64,000 nucleotides of DNA, from the NCBI RefSeq assembly GCF_900141825.1, contig NZ_FQYQ01000015.1, positions 1 to 64,000 of the forward strand, given 5' to 3'. The DNA is from Pseudobutyrivibrio xylanivorans DSM 14809. GTDB taxonomy: Bacteria > Bacillota > Clostridia > Lachnospirales > Lachnospiraceae. The translations under genes were made by a program, and so were the position numbers. The notes under the pieces are model-generated. The model was not told the DNA's origin and made no database searches. It saw only the letters and a list, made by a program, of their open reading frames with translations. Below, piece after piece: positions 1 to 8,333 of the stretch (position 1 is its first letter; each line of letters starts with the position of its first letter).

Positions 1-861
1 TCAAAGGTAAAGTTCTACATTGGTAACGTCCGCGATATGCGCTCTGTTCAGGATGCTATGCCAGGCGTAGATTTCATTTTCCATGCAGCAGCACTTAAGC
101 AGGTTCCATCTTGTGAGTTCTTCCCAATGGAAGCTGTTCGTACAAACGTAGAGGGTACTGATAATGTACTTCACGCAGCTGTAGAGGCTGGCGTTCAGCG
201 TGTTGTTTGTCTTTCAACTGACAAGGCTGCTTACCCAATCAATGCTATGGGTATTTCAAAGGCTATGATGGAAAAGGTAATCGGCGCAAACGCTCGTGTA
301 GCTGCAGGCAAGACTACAATCTGTACAACACGTTACGGCAACGTTATGTGCTCTCGTGGTTCGGTTATTCCTCTTTTCATCGACCAGATTAAGGCAGGAA
401 ATCCAATCACAATCACAGATCCAAACATGACTCGTTTCCTTATGAACCTTGATGAGGCAGTTGCTCTTGTTATGTTCGCATTTGAGCACGGCGAGCCAGG
501 TGATCTTTTCGTTCAGAAGTCTGATGCTTCTACAATCGGAGATCTTGCAAAGGCTGTTCAGCAGCTCTTCGGCGATACAGGCACAAAGATTATCGGTACT
601 CGTCACGGCGAGAAGCTCTTCGAGACACTTATGACAAATGAGGAGTGTGTTCGTTCAGTAGATATGGGCAACTACTACCGAGTTCTTCCAGATGGTCGTG
701 ATCTTAACTACGACAAGTTCTTTGTTAACGGCGAGGTTCACACAATGGCCTCTGATGCATACACATCACACAACACACAGAGACTCGATGTACAGGGCAC
801 TGTAGACAAGATTATGACTACAGACTATGTTCGTGAGATGTTGGCAAACTGGAATAAATAG
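1..861 (+). CDS. capE: UDP-GlcNAc 4,6-dehydratase/5-epimerase, CapE/FnlA type (5' partial)
   Basis: The reading frame is open from base 1, so the N-terminal Rossmann start (nucleotide-binding glycine motif) lies outside the window. This cytoplasmic extended-SDR enzyme would convert UDP-GlcNAc to a 4-keto-6-deoxy sugar, the first step toward UDP-FucNAc/QuiNAc-type precursors. Visible signs are HAAALKQVP, the STDKAAYPIN segment and NAMGISKAMMEK, where Met (codon at 247) replaces the usual Tyr of the catalytic YxxxK and the Lys codon is at 259. That Met-x3-Lys variant is typical of CapE/FnlA/WbjB. The C-terminal SHNTQRLDV stretch is also typical of this subfamily. FlaA1/PseB relatives are the main alternative. 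It is followed by a hairpin repeat and then transporter-like genes. Confidence 0.85.
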   Translation, partial: SKVKFYIGNVRDMRSVQDAMPGVDFIFHAAALKQVPSCEFFPMEAVRTNVEGTDNVLHAAVEAGVQRVVCLSTDKAAYPINAMGISKAMMEKVIGANARVAAGKTTICTTRYGNVMCSRGSVIPLFIDQIKAGNPITITDPNMTRFLMNLDEAVALVMFAFEHGEPGDLFVQKSDASTIGDLAKAVQQLFGDTGTKIIGTRHGEKLFETLMTNEECVRSVDMGNYYRVLPDGRDLNYDKFFVNGEVHTMASDAYTSHNTQRLDVQGTVDKIMTTDYVREMLANWNK

Positions 862-903
862 CCTTCCCCTTGAGGGGAAGGTGCCCGAAGGGCGGATGAG
901 GTG
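861..903. repeat. Intergenic double-hairpin repeat (CCTTCCCC/GGGGAAGG family)
   Basis: Directly after the capE stop, CCTTCCCC (862-869) and GGGGAAGG (874-881) form a perfect 8-bp stem with a TTGA loop. A second small stem follows, GCCC (883-886) with GGGC (890-893), then GGATGAGGTG. The tail GATGAGGTGTAAAT recurs at about 1650-1663, and a truncated left part, GGCTTCCCCTTGAGGTG, lies at about 28614-28630. Repeats of this look are frequent between genes in Lachnospiraceae, from memory. Here its GATGAGG end also serves as the Shine-Dalgarno sequence of the next gene. Confidence 0.7.
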
Positions 904-906
904 TAA

Positions 907-1305
907 ATGAAAAAAGAAAATATTAAATGGTTTATCATTCTTCATATAATTATTGTTATCATTTCAGCCAGCAGTATTATTGCTAAGGCTGCAGGAAAGT
1001 ATCCATTTCTTAGTTTTAAGTGGATTCTGCTTTACGGCTGTGTTGTTGCTATCCTTGGATTTTACGCAATCGCATGGCAGCAGGTAATCAAGCATCTACC
1101 TCTGATTGTGGCCTACGCCAACAAGGCTGTTACTACAATCTGGGGACTTGTGTGGGGATTAATGATTACACATGAGCAGATTACTTTACAGAAGGTCATC
1201 GGCGCAGCTATTGTAATCGTCGGAGTATATTTTGTAGTATCTGGCGACGAAGATGTGTCAGGTAAATCTGAAGAAAAGATTGAGGAGGTAAAGAATAATG
1301 CTTAA
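907..1305 (+). CDS. EamA/SMR-like small membrane transporter subunit
   Basis: A 132-residue protein with four predicted transmembrane segments (about residues 8-27, 38-56, 66-86 and 93-112) and a charged cytoplasmic tail ending near EEKIEEVKNNA. Size and topology match half-size drug/metabolite-superfamily proteins such as ArnE/ArnF-like lipid-sugar flippase subunits and SMR proteins. It overlaps the next gene, another four-helix protein, by 8 bases, so the two probably make a heterodimer. Lying between a UDP-sugar enzyme and a sugar O-acyltransferase, a role in moving a sugar-linked polyprenyl phosphate or precursor is plausible but inferred. The start follows the GATGAGG site supplied by the preceding repeat. 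Confidence 0.65.
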   Translation: MKKENIKWFIILHIIIVIISASSIIAKAAGKYPFLSFKWILLYGCVVAILGFYAIAWQQVIKHLPLIVAYANKAVTTIWGLVWGLMITHEQITLQKVIGAAIVIVGVYFVVSGDEDVSGKSEEKIEEVKNNA

Positions 1306-1639
1306 GTATGCACTTGTTATGCTTACAGGCACATTCATTGCTTCCTGTTCGCAGATTATTTTAAAGAAGGCAGCTGAGAAGGAGTATCCTAGCAAGATCG
1401 CTGAATACATGAATCCAATGGTTATCGGTGCATATTTCTTCTTTTTTGGCGCATCACTATGTTCAGTACTTGGTTACAAGGTTGTTCCACTTTCAATCGG
1501 ACCAATCCTTGAGGCAACAGGTTACATTTGGGTAGCTATTTTAGGAAAGATTTTCCTTAGCGAGAAGATTAGCAAGAAGAAGGCTCTTGGCCTTGTGATT
1601 ATTATTGTAGGTATTATCGTGGCAGCTATGGGAGCTTAA
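1298..1639 (+). CDS. EamA/SMR-like small membrane transporter subunit, partner
   Basis: A 113-residue protein with four transmembrane helices and the EamA/SMR look: an N-terminal helix, a Glu in the third helix region (GPILEATGYIWVAILGK) and a final helix LGLVIIIVGIIVAAMGA. The ATG lies inside the last codons of the upstream gene (8-base overlap in another frame), which implies translational coupling and a two-component transporter. In SMR-type proteins the glycine/alanine-rich last helix packs at the dimer interface. The substrate cannot be read from sequence. Neighbouring UDP-sugar and acetyltransferase genes suggest a glycolipid precursor, and a multidrug role is the alternative. Confidence 0.65.
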   Translation: MLKYALVMLTGTFIASCSQIILKKAAEKEYPSKIAEYMNPMVIGAYFFFFGASLCSVLGYKVVPLSIGPILEATGYIWVAILGKIFLSEKISKKKALGLVIIIVGIIVAAMGA

Positions 1640-1665
1640 ACTCCGGTAGATGAGGTGTAAATAGT

Positions 1666-2286
1666 ATGAAGAGTATCGCAATTATGGGTGCCAGCGGGCA
1701 CTGTAAAGTACTTGCAGACATGGCGCTTCTAAATGGTTATGATGACATTGTTTTCATCGACAAGAATCCAGAAATCGATATGCTTGCTGAATATCCAGTG
1801 GCAGATGAGGACACCGATTTAGATTATTACATCGAGCATCACTATGATTTTATAGTGGGTATCGGTGATGGCAAAATCAGACGAAAAGTTCAGGAGATGC
1901 TTGAGGAGAGAGGCGCTGATATTGTAAGCCTCATTCATCCATCAGCTGTAGTTGCCTATGATGTGAAAATTGGTGAGGGCACAGCAGTTATGGCTGGCGC
2001 AGTCATCAATCCAAGCACGGTAATTGGTAAGGGCTGCATTATCAACACATCTGCCTCTGTAGATCACGACAATGTGATTGGAGATTATGTTCATGTTTCT
2101 GTAGGTGCTCACACAGCAGGCACTGTCACAGTAGGAGACAACAGCTGGCTAGGAATCGGCACCATTGTCAGCAACAACATCGACATCTGCGCTGACACCT
2201 TTATCTGCGCCGGTGGAGTAGTAGTAAAGAATCTCACAAAGCCTGGCAAGTACGCGGGTGTACCAGTTAGGTTTGTGCCGATTTAA
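1666..2286 (+). CDS. NeuD/PglD-like sugar O-/N-acyltransferase
   Basis: A 206-residue cytoplasmic protein. It has an N-terminal NeuD/PglD-type nucleotide-sugar-binding domain (IMGASGHCKVLADMALLNGY, residues about 4-23) and a C-terminal left-handed beta-helix of hexapeptide repeats from about residue 90 (IGEGTAVMAGAVINPS, IGKGCIINTSASVDHD, VGDNSWLGIGTIV). Catalytic His candidates are H107/H119-type positions in SASVDHDNVIGDYVHVSVGAH. The family transfers acetyl from acetyl-CoA to a UDP-sugar or sialic acid. It follows the transporter pair by 26 bases, with a GATGAGGTG ribosome-binding site resembling the remnant of the hairpin repeat. Acceptor identity is unknown; a second NeuD-like gene lies at 57801. 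Confidence 0.75.
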   Translation: MKSIAIMGASGHCKVLADMALLNGYDDIVFIDKNPEIDMLAEYPVADEDTDLDYYIEHHYDFIVGIGDGKIRRKVQEMLEERGADIVSLIHPSAVVAYDVKIGEGTAVMAGAVINPSTVIGKGCIINTSASVDHDNVIGDYVHVSVGAHTAGTVTVGDNSWLGIGTIVSNNIDICADTFICAGGVVVKNLTKPGKYAGVPVRFVPI

Positions 2287-2369
2287 TAGGGGAGAGCCTG
2301 TAGGAATAGAAATATGGTAGATAACTAAGTTTTTGTAGTTTTAATTTATTCTTTAATGTGCTAAAGTAT

Positions 2370-2405
2370 AAGGAGCTTACGTATATTCGTAGGCTCCTTA
2401 TTTAT
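2370..2405 (+). terminator. Intrinsic terminator after the NeuD-like gene
   Basis: AAGGAGCTTACG and CGTAGGCTCCTT form a 12-bp stem with one G-U pair around a TATATT loop, followed by ATTTAT. It sits only about 10 bases before the metY Shine-Dalgarno sequence. It therefore either ends the upstream operon or acts as an attenuator in the metY leader. The rest of 2287-2423 is AT-rich with no gene. Confidence 0.6.
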
Positions 2406-2423
2406 GTATAGGAGGATAATGAA

Positions 2424-3698
2424 ATGAGTAACGGAATTGGAACAAAATGTGTGCAGGCTGGATATACTCCAGGAAATGGCGAGCCTCGTCAGATTCCTAT
2501 CGTACAGTCTACAACATTTAAATATGATACAAGTGAAGACATGGGTAAGCTTTTTGATTTAGAGGCTAGTGGATATTTCTACACACGTCTTCAGAACCCT
2601 ACAAATGATTATGTAGCTGCAAAGATTGCAGAGCTTGAGGGTGGTGTGGCAGCAATGCTTACTTCATCTGGTCAGGCTGCAAACTTCTTTGCACTTTTCA
2701 ATATTTGCGAGTGCGGTAGCCACATCGTAGCATCTTCATCAATCTATGGTGGTACTTTTAATCTTATTGCTGTTACTATGAAGAAAATGGGAGTAGATGT
2801 GACATTCGTTTCTCCAAAAGCTACAGAGGAAGAGCTTAATGCTGCTTTTCAGGATAATACTCGTGCGGTATTTGGCGAGACAATCGCTAACCCAGCTCTT
2901 ACAGTTTTAGACATTGAGAAATTTGCCAAGGCAGCTCATGCGCATGGTGTTCCACTTATCGTAGATAACACATTCCCTACACCTGTAAACTGCCGTCCAA
3001 TCGAGTGGGGTGCAGATATTGTTACACACTCTACTACAAAGTACATGGATGGACACGGTGCTGCAGTAGGTGGATGTATTGTTGATTCTGGAAAGTTTGA
3101 CTGGATGGCTCACGCTGATAAGTTCCCAGGTCTTTGTACTCCAGATGACAGCTACCACGGCATCACATACGCTGAGAAGTTTGGCAAGGAAGGTGCTTTT
3201 ATCACAAAGTGTACAGCTCAGCTTATGAGAGACTTTGGATGCATCCAATCTCCACAGCATGCTTTCATCTTAAATCTTGGTCTTGAGTCACTTCATGTAC
3301 GTATGCCTCGCCACGTTGAGAACGGTCTTGCTGTTGCTAAGTTCTTATCTGAGCAGCCAGAGGTTAAGAAGGTTACATATCCAGGTCTTGAAGGTGATGA
3401 GTATTATGAGATTGCACAGAAGTATCTTCCAAAGGGAGGTTGTGGTGTAGTTTCATTCGAGCTTGAAGGTGGCAGAAAAGCTGCTGAGAGCTTTATGAAG
3501 AAGCTTAAACTTATCGCTATTGAGACTCATGTAGCTGATGCTAGAAGCTGCTGCTTAAACCCAGCAACATCTACACATCGTCAGATGACAGACGAGCAGC
3601 TTGAGGCAGCAGGCATCCCAGCAGGCCTTATCAGAGTTTCATGTGGTCTTGAGGATAGCGCTGATTTGATTGCTGATATTGCACAGGCTTTGAAATAG
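2424..3698 (+). CDS. metY: O-acetylhomoserine aminocarboxypropyltransferase/cysteine synthase
   Basis: A 424-residue PLP enzyme of the Cys/Met metabolism family that makes homocysteine from O-acetylhomoserine and sulfide in the cytoplasm. The PLP-binding lysine is K206 in STTKYMDGHG. The preceding VDNTFPTP contains the Asp that contacts the pyridine nitrogen. SSGQAANFFAL near residue 80 is the cofactor-phosphate segment, and SCGLEDSADLI near the C terminus carries the substrate-carboxylate arginine region. Length fits MetY, which is longer than MetB/MetC. It has a clear GGAGG site and is flanked by hairpins on both sides, so it is probably its own transcription unit with no obvious functional link to the glycan genes around it. 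Confidence 0.92.
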   Translation: MSNGIGTKCVQAGYTPGNGEPRQIPIVQSTTFKYDTSEDMGKLFDLEASGYFYTRLQNPTNDYVAAKIAELEGGVAAMLTSSGQAANFFALFNICECGSHIVASSSIYGGTFNLIAVTMKKMGVDVTFVSPKATEEELNAAFQDNTRAVFGETIANPALTVLDIEKFAKAAHAHGVPLIVDNTFPTPVNCRPIEWGADIVTHSTTKYMDGHGAAVGGCIVDSGKFDWMAHADKFPGLCTPDDSYHGITYAEKFGKEGAFITKCTAQLMRDFGCIQSPQHAFILNLGLESLHVRMPRHVENGLAVAKFLSEQPEVKKVTYPGLEGDEYYEIAQKYLPKGGCGVVSFELEGGRKAAESFMKKLKLIAIETHVADARSCCLNPATSTHRQMTDEQLEAAGIPAGLIRVSCGLEDSADLIADIAQALK

Positions 3699-3734
3699 AA
3701 AACATTTGATGTAAAATATAATACGTAGAATTAC

Positions 3735-3766
3735 AAGGAAGGTAGTATTACCTTCCTTGATTTTTT
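3735..3766 (+). terminator. Intrinsic terminator after metY
   Basis: A perfect 10-bp stem AAGGAAGGTA/TACCTTCCTT with a GTAT loop is followed by GATTTTTT. It lies only about 10 bases before the MBOAT start, so the T-tract abuts the TGAGGTG ribosome-binding site of that gene. Confidence 0.85.
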
Positions 3767-3776
3767 GAGGTGAAAA

Positions 3777-5300
3777 ATGCTTTTCAATTCTTATATATTC
3801 ATTTTTCTATTTTTGCCAATATGCATAATCGGGTATTTTCTTATCAATAAGACAGGAAGGTACCGCCTGGGGCATGCCTTTTTGCTGGGGATGTCACTGT
3901 GGTTCTATGGCTATTTCAACCCAGCGTATCTGCTGATTATTATCGCAAGTGTATGCATCAATTTCACATTCTACACGCTGATGAAGCGCATGCAGAAGCA
4001 GACTATGCTTGAAGCAGTTACGGAAAATGATGAGCTTCAGAATCTGGCAAGTGCGTCAATTGGTCACCTGAAGAAGTGTAAGCCAGTGATGGTGTTGGCT
4101 GTGGTTGTGAATCTTGGAATCATTGGATATTTCAAATACATGGATTTCTTCATTGAAAATGTGAATGCCATTGTAAAGACTGACTGGCCACTTATGCACA
4201 TTGTGCTACCTCTTGGTATCAGCTTTTTCACATTCCAACAGATTTCCTTCGTGGTGGACACCTACAGAGGCGAGGTGCCAACTTACGATTTCCTAACATA
4301 TGCCTGCTATGTTACCTTCTTCCCACAGCTGGTGGCAGGTCCTATTGTTACACATGATGAGATGATTCCGCAGCTGATGAATCCAGCTAAGAAGCACGTA
4401 GATTGGAACAACATGGCCATGGGATTTTACATGTTTGCCATGGGTTTGGCAAAGAAGATTTTGATAGCCGATGTATTTGGAGTGGCTGTTAACTGGGGCT
4501 ATGAGAATGTGCCTGAGCTTAAGGCTACAAATGCTATTCTTATCGCTATCGCCTATTACTTCCAGATTTACTTTGATTTCAGTGGATACTGCGATATGGC
4601 TATCGGACTGGGCAAAATGCTGAACATTGAGCTACCAGTAAACTTTGACAGCCCATATAAATCTCTTTCTATTGTAGAGTTTTGGAAGAGATGGCATAAG
4701 ACTCTTACAAGATTCTTCACCCGCTACGTTTACATCCCACTTGGTGGAAATCGTAAGGGGAAAGTGCTGACACTTGTGAATATCTTCATCGTATTTTTCT
4801 TGAGTGGATTGTGGCACGGCGCTGCCTGGACTTTTGTGCTCTGGGGCGTGATGAATGGAATCTTTGTCATCATCAATAGAATCTTTAAGAAGCAGTTTGA
4901 TGCAATGCACCCAGCACTTGGGTGGATTATCACACAGACATTTACCTGCCTTGCTTGGGTATTTTTCAGGGCTGAGACTATCAGTGATGCAATCATGGTG
5001 ATTAAGCAGATGCTTTATGTGGATTTCACAAACATCGATGTGAATATCTTATATGCCTTCCAGACATCACCACTTAAATATCTGTTTGATGGTACGTCAG
5101 TGACACACTCACTACCATTTATATATGTTGGAATCTACTATTTCCTTGCATTGATACTGGTGCTTGGATTTAGGAATTCTCATGAGAGAATGATGACGTT
5201 TAAGCCAAACGTGAAGAACATGCTGTGGACGGCAGTACTGATGGCGGCAAGCGTACTATCGTTTAGCGGAATAAGTACGTTTTTGTATTTTAACTTTTAG
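3777..5300 (+). CDS. MBOAT-family membrane O-acyltransferase (AlgI/DltB-like)
   Basis: A 507-residue polytopic membrane protein (about 10-11 hydrophobic segments) that would move acyl groups, usually acetyl, across the membrane to an extracellular polysaccharide. The MBOAT signature is present: EFWKRWHKTLTRFF with His307, and LSGLWHGAAWTFVLWG with the conserved catalytic His347. PVNFDSPYKSLSIVEFWKRWH is the standard AlgI/DltB/PatA-type block. The next gene, starting a few bases downstream, is an SGNH-like membrane-anchored protein. That MBOAT plus SGNH pairing is the usual arrangement of alginate, peptidoglycan and exopolysaccharide O-acetylation systems. Which glycan is modified is not visible. 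Confidence 0.9.
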   Translation: MLFNSYIFIFLFLPICIIGYFLINKTGRYRLGHAFLLGMSLWFYGYFNPAYLLIIIASVCINFTFYTLMKRMQKQTMLEAVTENDELQNLASASIGHLKKCKPVMVLAVVVNLGIIGYFKYMDFFIENVNAIVKTDWPLMHIVLPLGISFFTFQQISFVVDTYRGEVPTYDFLTYACYVTFFPQLVAGPIVTHDEMIPQLMNPAKKHVDWNNMAMGFYMFAMGLAKKILIADVFGVAVNWGYENVPELKATNAILIAIAYYFQIYFDFSGYCDMAIGLGKMLNIELPVNFDSPYKSLSIVEFWKRWHKTLTRFFTRYVYIPLGGNRKGKVLTLVNIFIVFFLSGLWHGAAWTFVLWGVMNGIFVIINRIFKKQFDAMHPALGWIITQTFTCLAWVFFRAETISDAIMVIKQMLYVDFTNIDVNILYAFQTSPLKYLFDGTSVTHSLPFIYVGIYYFLALILVLGFRNSHERMMTFKPNVKNMLWTAVLMAASVLSFSGISTFLYFNF

Positions 5301-5314
5301 GAGATTTGACAGAA

Positions 5315-6382
5315 TTGAAATCTAGAAACTGGATAATAGGTTTGCTTCTTGCAGTGGCGCTGATTTTAGGCGCGGTAGCTTCCGTGATCATATATGTGGA
5401 TCCATATTTTCACTATCACGGCCCACAGGCAAATCTTTACTATGAACTAAATAACGAGCGTAGCCAGAATGATGGTATCATCCGCCATTTTAAATATGAT
5501 GGGATGATTATCGGCACATCTATGGCTGAGAATTTCAAGACCAGCGAAGCAGAGGAGCTTTGGGGCACGGACTTCATTAAAGTGACTTTCGCCGGTGGTA
5601 CCTACAAGGAACAGAATGATAACATAGCAAAAGCTATCAAATATAATCCTGATTTAAGAACTGTTATACGCTCACTGGATTACGCATATCTTATGGATGG
5701 TGCCGATAAAGTGAGAGATGATTTAGGAGACTATCCTGAGTATTTATATGACGAGAATCCATTTAATGATGTGAACTACATCTTTAATAAGGACATCTTT
5801 TATAAGATCTGCCTGCCTATGTTGGATGATGCAAGACACGGAAAGCCTGCAGGTATCACATCCTTTGATGACTACGCAAACTGGATGGAGGGTAAGGAGT
5901 TTGGGCCTGAGGCTGCACTTATTGGGAGAACAGAATACAAGGAACCAGCTCAGAAGCAGCCATTTGTTGATGAAGTAAAGGAGATGGTGAAGGCTAACAT
6001 TACTCAGAATGTGACAGACCTAGCCAAGGCAAATCCTGATGTAGACTTTTATTATTACATCACTCCATATTCAGTGGCATGGTGGGGTTCTCAGAAGGAA
6101 CTGGGAGTGATGGAGCGATGGTTTGCTGTTGAGCAATATGCCATCGAGCTTATGCTTGAGTATGACAACATCCACCTCTACTCATTTAATAATGAGTTCG
6201 ACATAACAACAAACCTTGATAACTACAATGATGAGTGTCATCATGGTGATTGGATAAACTCACAGATTCTTGGCTGGCTTTACAGCGGTACAGACCAGCT
6301 GACAAAGGATAATTACAAGGATTATATTGCAGTGGAAAAGGATTTCTATACTACATTCGATTACGAGGGGCTTTTAAAATGA
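5315..6382 (+). CDS. SGNH/AlgX-like partner of the MBOAT acyltransferase
   Basis: About 355 residues with one N-terminal membrane anchor (IIGLLLAVALILGAVASVIIY) and an extracytoplasmic domain. The GTSMAEN segment near residue 70 resembles the Ser-containing block I of SGNH enzymes. NDECHHGDWINSQ near residue 310 looks like the C-terminal Asp-x-x-His block. Such proteins complete acetyl transfer onto the glycan outside the cell. No ATG fits. An upstream TTG at 5306 sits only 2 bases from the AGGAG site, so I prefer the in-frame TTG at 5315 (11 bases away). The stop overlaps the ATPase start (ATGA), tying acylation to the ABC genes in one operon. Confidence 0.7.
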   Translation: MKSRNWIIGLLLAVALILGAVASVIIYVDPYFHYHGPQANLYYELNNERSQNDGIIRHFKYDGMIIGTSMAENFKTSEAEELWGTDFIKVTFAGGTYKEQNDNIAKAIKYNPDLRTVIRSLDYAYLMDGADKVRDDLGDYPEYLYDENPFNDVNYIFNKDIFYKICLPMLDDARHGKPAGITSFDDYANWMEGKEFGPEAALIGRTEYKEPAQKQPFVDEVKEMVKANITQNVTDLAKANPDVDFYYYITPYSVAWWGSQKELGVMERWFAVEQYAIELMLEYDNIHLYSFNNEFDITTNLDNYNDECHHGDWINSQILGWLYSGTDQLTKDNYKDYIAVEKDFYTTFDYEGLLK

Positions 6383-7047
6383 TTGAAATCAAGGGAGTAA
6401 CTAAGAATTATGGAAAGCATCAGGTTCTGCAGGGCGTAAGCTTTACTGTGAAGCCTGGAGAGATAATAGGAATATTGGGAGCAAATGGCAGCGGTAAAAG
6501 TACGCTGCTGTCCATTCTTGCGGGATTAGAGCAGCCAAATGGCGGCTTTTTTTGTATTGATGGGAAAGATTTACTGAAGGATTCCAAGCTAAGAAATAGG
6601 ACGCTGGCATATGTTCCCCAGGAAAATCCTTTGATAGAGGAGCTTAATGCCTGGGACAACCTTAGAATGTGGTATAGCAGAGGGGAGCTTGATAAGGAGC
6701 TGAAGAATGGAATGTTGAAGCTTCTTAGAATAGATGAATTTCTGAAGGTTCCTGTCAGCAAGATGTCTGGTGGCATGAAGAAGCGTCTTACTATAGGTTG
6801 TGCTATGAAGGGCGGTCCTAAGCTTATGCTTTTGGATGAGCCTACATCGGCTCTTGATATGGTGTGTAGAAATGAAATCTACGACTATTTTGAAAACTTT
6901 AGAAGCAGTGGCGGTTCCATGATTATTTCCACACACGAGCTTCAGGAAATCGAGCTTTGTAATAAGTGCTATATTTTAAAAAATGGGGTGCTTCACCCAT
7001 ATATTTATGATGGTGACATACAGCATTTGATTGGGATACTGGAATGA
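6379..7047 (+). CDS. ABC transporter ATP-binding protein
   Basis: A 222-residue nucleotide-binding subunit. Walker A is GANGSGKST (residues 34-42, Lys40). The Q-loop is YVPQENPL, the signature MSGGMKKR starts at residue 129, Walker B is LMLLDEP (D153, E154) and the switch His lies in STHE. It overlaps the SGNH gene upstream and the first permease downstream by 4 bases each. It would power the two ABC-2 permeases that follow, giving a heterodimeric exporter of the multidrug/lipid (DrrA/CcmA-like) class. Substrate is unknown. Co-transcription with an O-acylation pair makes an envelope component possible, but that is inference. Confidence 0.9.
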   Translation: MIEIKGVTKNYGKHQVLQGVSFTVKPGEIIGILGANGSGKSTLLSILAGLEQPNGGFFCIDGKDLLKDSKLRNRTLAYVPQENPLIEELNAWDNLRMWYSRGELDKELKNGMLKLLRIDEFLKVPVSKMSGGMKKRLTIGCAMKGGPKLMLLDEPTSALDMVCRNEIYDYFENFRSSGGSMIISTHELQEIELCNKCYILKNGVLHPYIYDGDIQHLIGILE

Positions 7048-8333
7048 TTAGATTTGGGGATTATTTTATCGTACAACTGAAAAGAGTGCTGAAGCTATTG
7101 CCTGGAATTCTGATTATGACAGTAGTGGTGGGGCTTGTTGTGGGTGCTATCGGATACGCTGTGGTTAATAGTGATAGCTACAAGGATCAGCAGATGAGAT
7201 ATAAGCTTGGCATTGTTGGGGATAATCAGGATGACATGCTTACTATGTGCGTGAATCTTCTTGAGAACAATGATGACAGCAGATTCATGCTAGATATCAT
7301 TCAGTTTGATGATGAGGAACTTGCCAGGGCTGCGCTTCGCAACGGAGAGGTTTCAGCATATGTATTGATAACCGACAAATTCGTAAATTCGTTGAATGCA
7401 TTATCAAATGATATAAGTTTAGAATATTTTGCCACATCTGGCCAAAGAGGGATAACTGGCGTAATGATGGATGAACTAGCTGATATTGCGTCTGAATTGG
7501 TTGTAAGTTCAGAAAAAGGATTATTAGCGCTTGAGGAAGAGATGAGAAATGCAGGATTTCCTTCAGAGGCTATAAACCCTCAAATTGACCAGCTTTTACT
7601 GCTATATGTAGGGGCTATGTTGGCCAGAGGAGATATGGCAGAGTTTTCTGAATTAGGTCTTGCCAACGGTCTTACAACGCCAGAATATTACAGCATTTCG
7701 TTGAGTTTATTTTTCTTGCTTTTAATGTCATTTTGTAGTGTCAGTTTCTTCCTTGGCAAGAAAAAAGCTACCTATCAATTTATCACTGCTAAGGGGCTTG
7801 GAGCAGCCTGGCAAATCCTGGCAGAATTTCTTGCCTACTTTTTAATGAATCTTTTTTGCGTGGAATTGATTCTATTTTTTGTAAGAAGACTTTCAAAAAT
7901 GAGAATTATCCCTTCACAAAATGGCAAAATAATAGGGGATACAGCGATAATTAAATCAGAGATTAATATTATTGCGGTAGCGATTTTGTTCTCAGCCATG
8001 GGATTTTTCATTTTTGAACTGGTTACAGGGGTTATAAACAAGTTTTTGGCGGCATTTATTCTCTATATTGGCATGGCGTATATTTCAGGATATTTTTATC
8101 CAAAGTCATTTTTCCCAGATATGCTCCAAAGGATTGGAAGGATTCTTCCGACAGGTGTGGCATTCACATACATGGAAGGACTACATCGTGAATCATTTTC
8201 ATCCCTGGTTTCAAGCAAGATGATAGCAGGGGAATATATCAGTATTCCAAAATACATTTTCATAATTGCCATTTATGTGGCGGTTTTTGTATCAGGTTCA
8301 ATTTATATTAGGGGACGAAAAATCAGGAAATGA
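7044..8333 (+). CDS. ABC-2 type transporter permease (first subunit)
   Basis: A 429-residue membrane protein with the ABC-2 layout. One N-terminal helix (LLPGILIMTVVVGLVVGAIGY) is followed by a large extracytoplasmic domain (about residues 40-215), then five to six helices clustered in the C-terminal half and ending in a basic tail (IRGRKIRK). It overlaps the ATPase gene by ATGA and the second permease gene by ATGA, so the three are translated together. The extracellular domain contains a LIT-like segment seen in YhgE/ABC-2 membrane domains. Function is export of an unidentified compound together with the next gene product. Confidence 0.8.
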   Translation: MIRFGDYFIVQLKRVLKLLPGILIMTVVVGLVVGAIGYAVVNSDSYKDQQMRYKLGIVGDNQDDMLTMCVNLLENNDDSRFMLDIIQFDDEELARAALRNGEVSAYVLITDKFVNSLNALSNDISLEYFATSGQRGITGVMMDELADIASELVVSSEKGLLALEEEMRNAGFPSEAINPQIDQLLLLYVGAMLARGDMAEFSELGLANGLTTPEYYSISLSLFFLLLMSFCSVSFFLGKKKATYQFITAKGLGAAWQILAEFLAYFLMNLFCVELILFFVRRLSKMRIIPSQNGKIIGDTAIIKSEINIIAVAILFSAMGFFIFELVTGVINKFLAAFILYIGMAYISGYFYPKSFFPDMLQRIGRILPTGVAFTYMEGLHRESFSSLVSSKMIAGEYISIPKYIFIIAIYVAVFVSGSIYIRGRKIRK

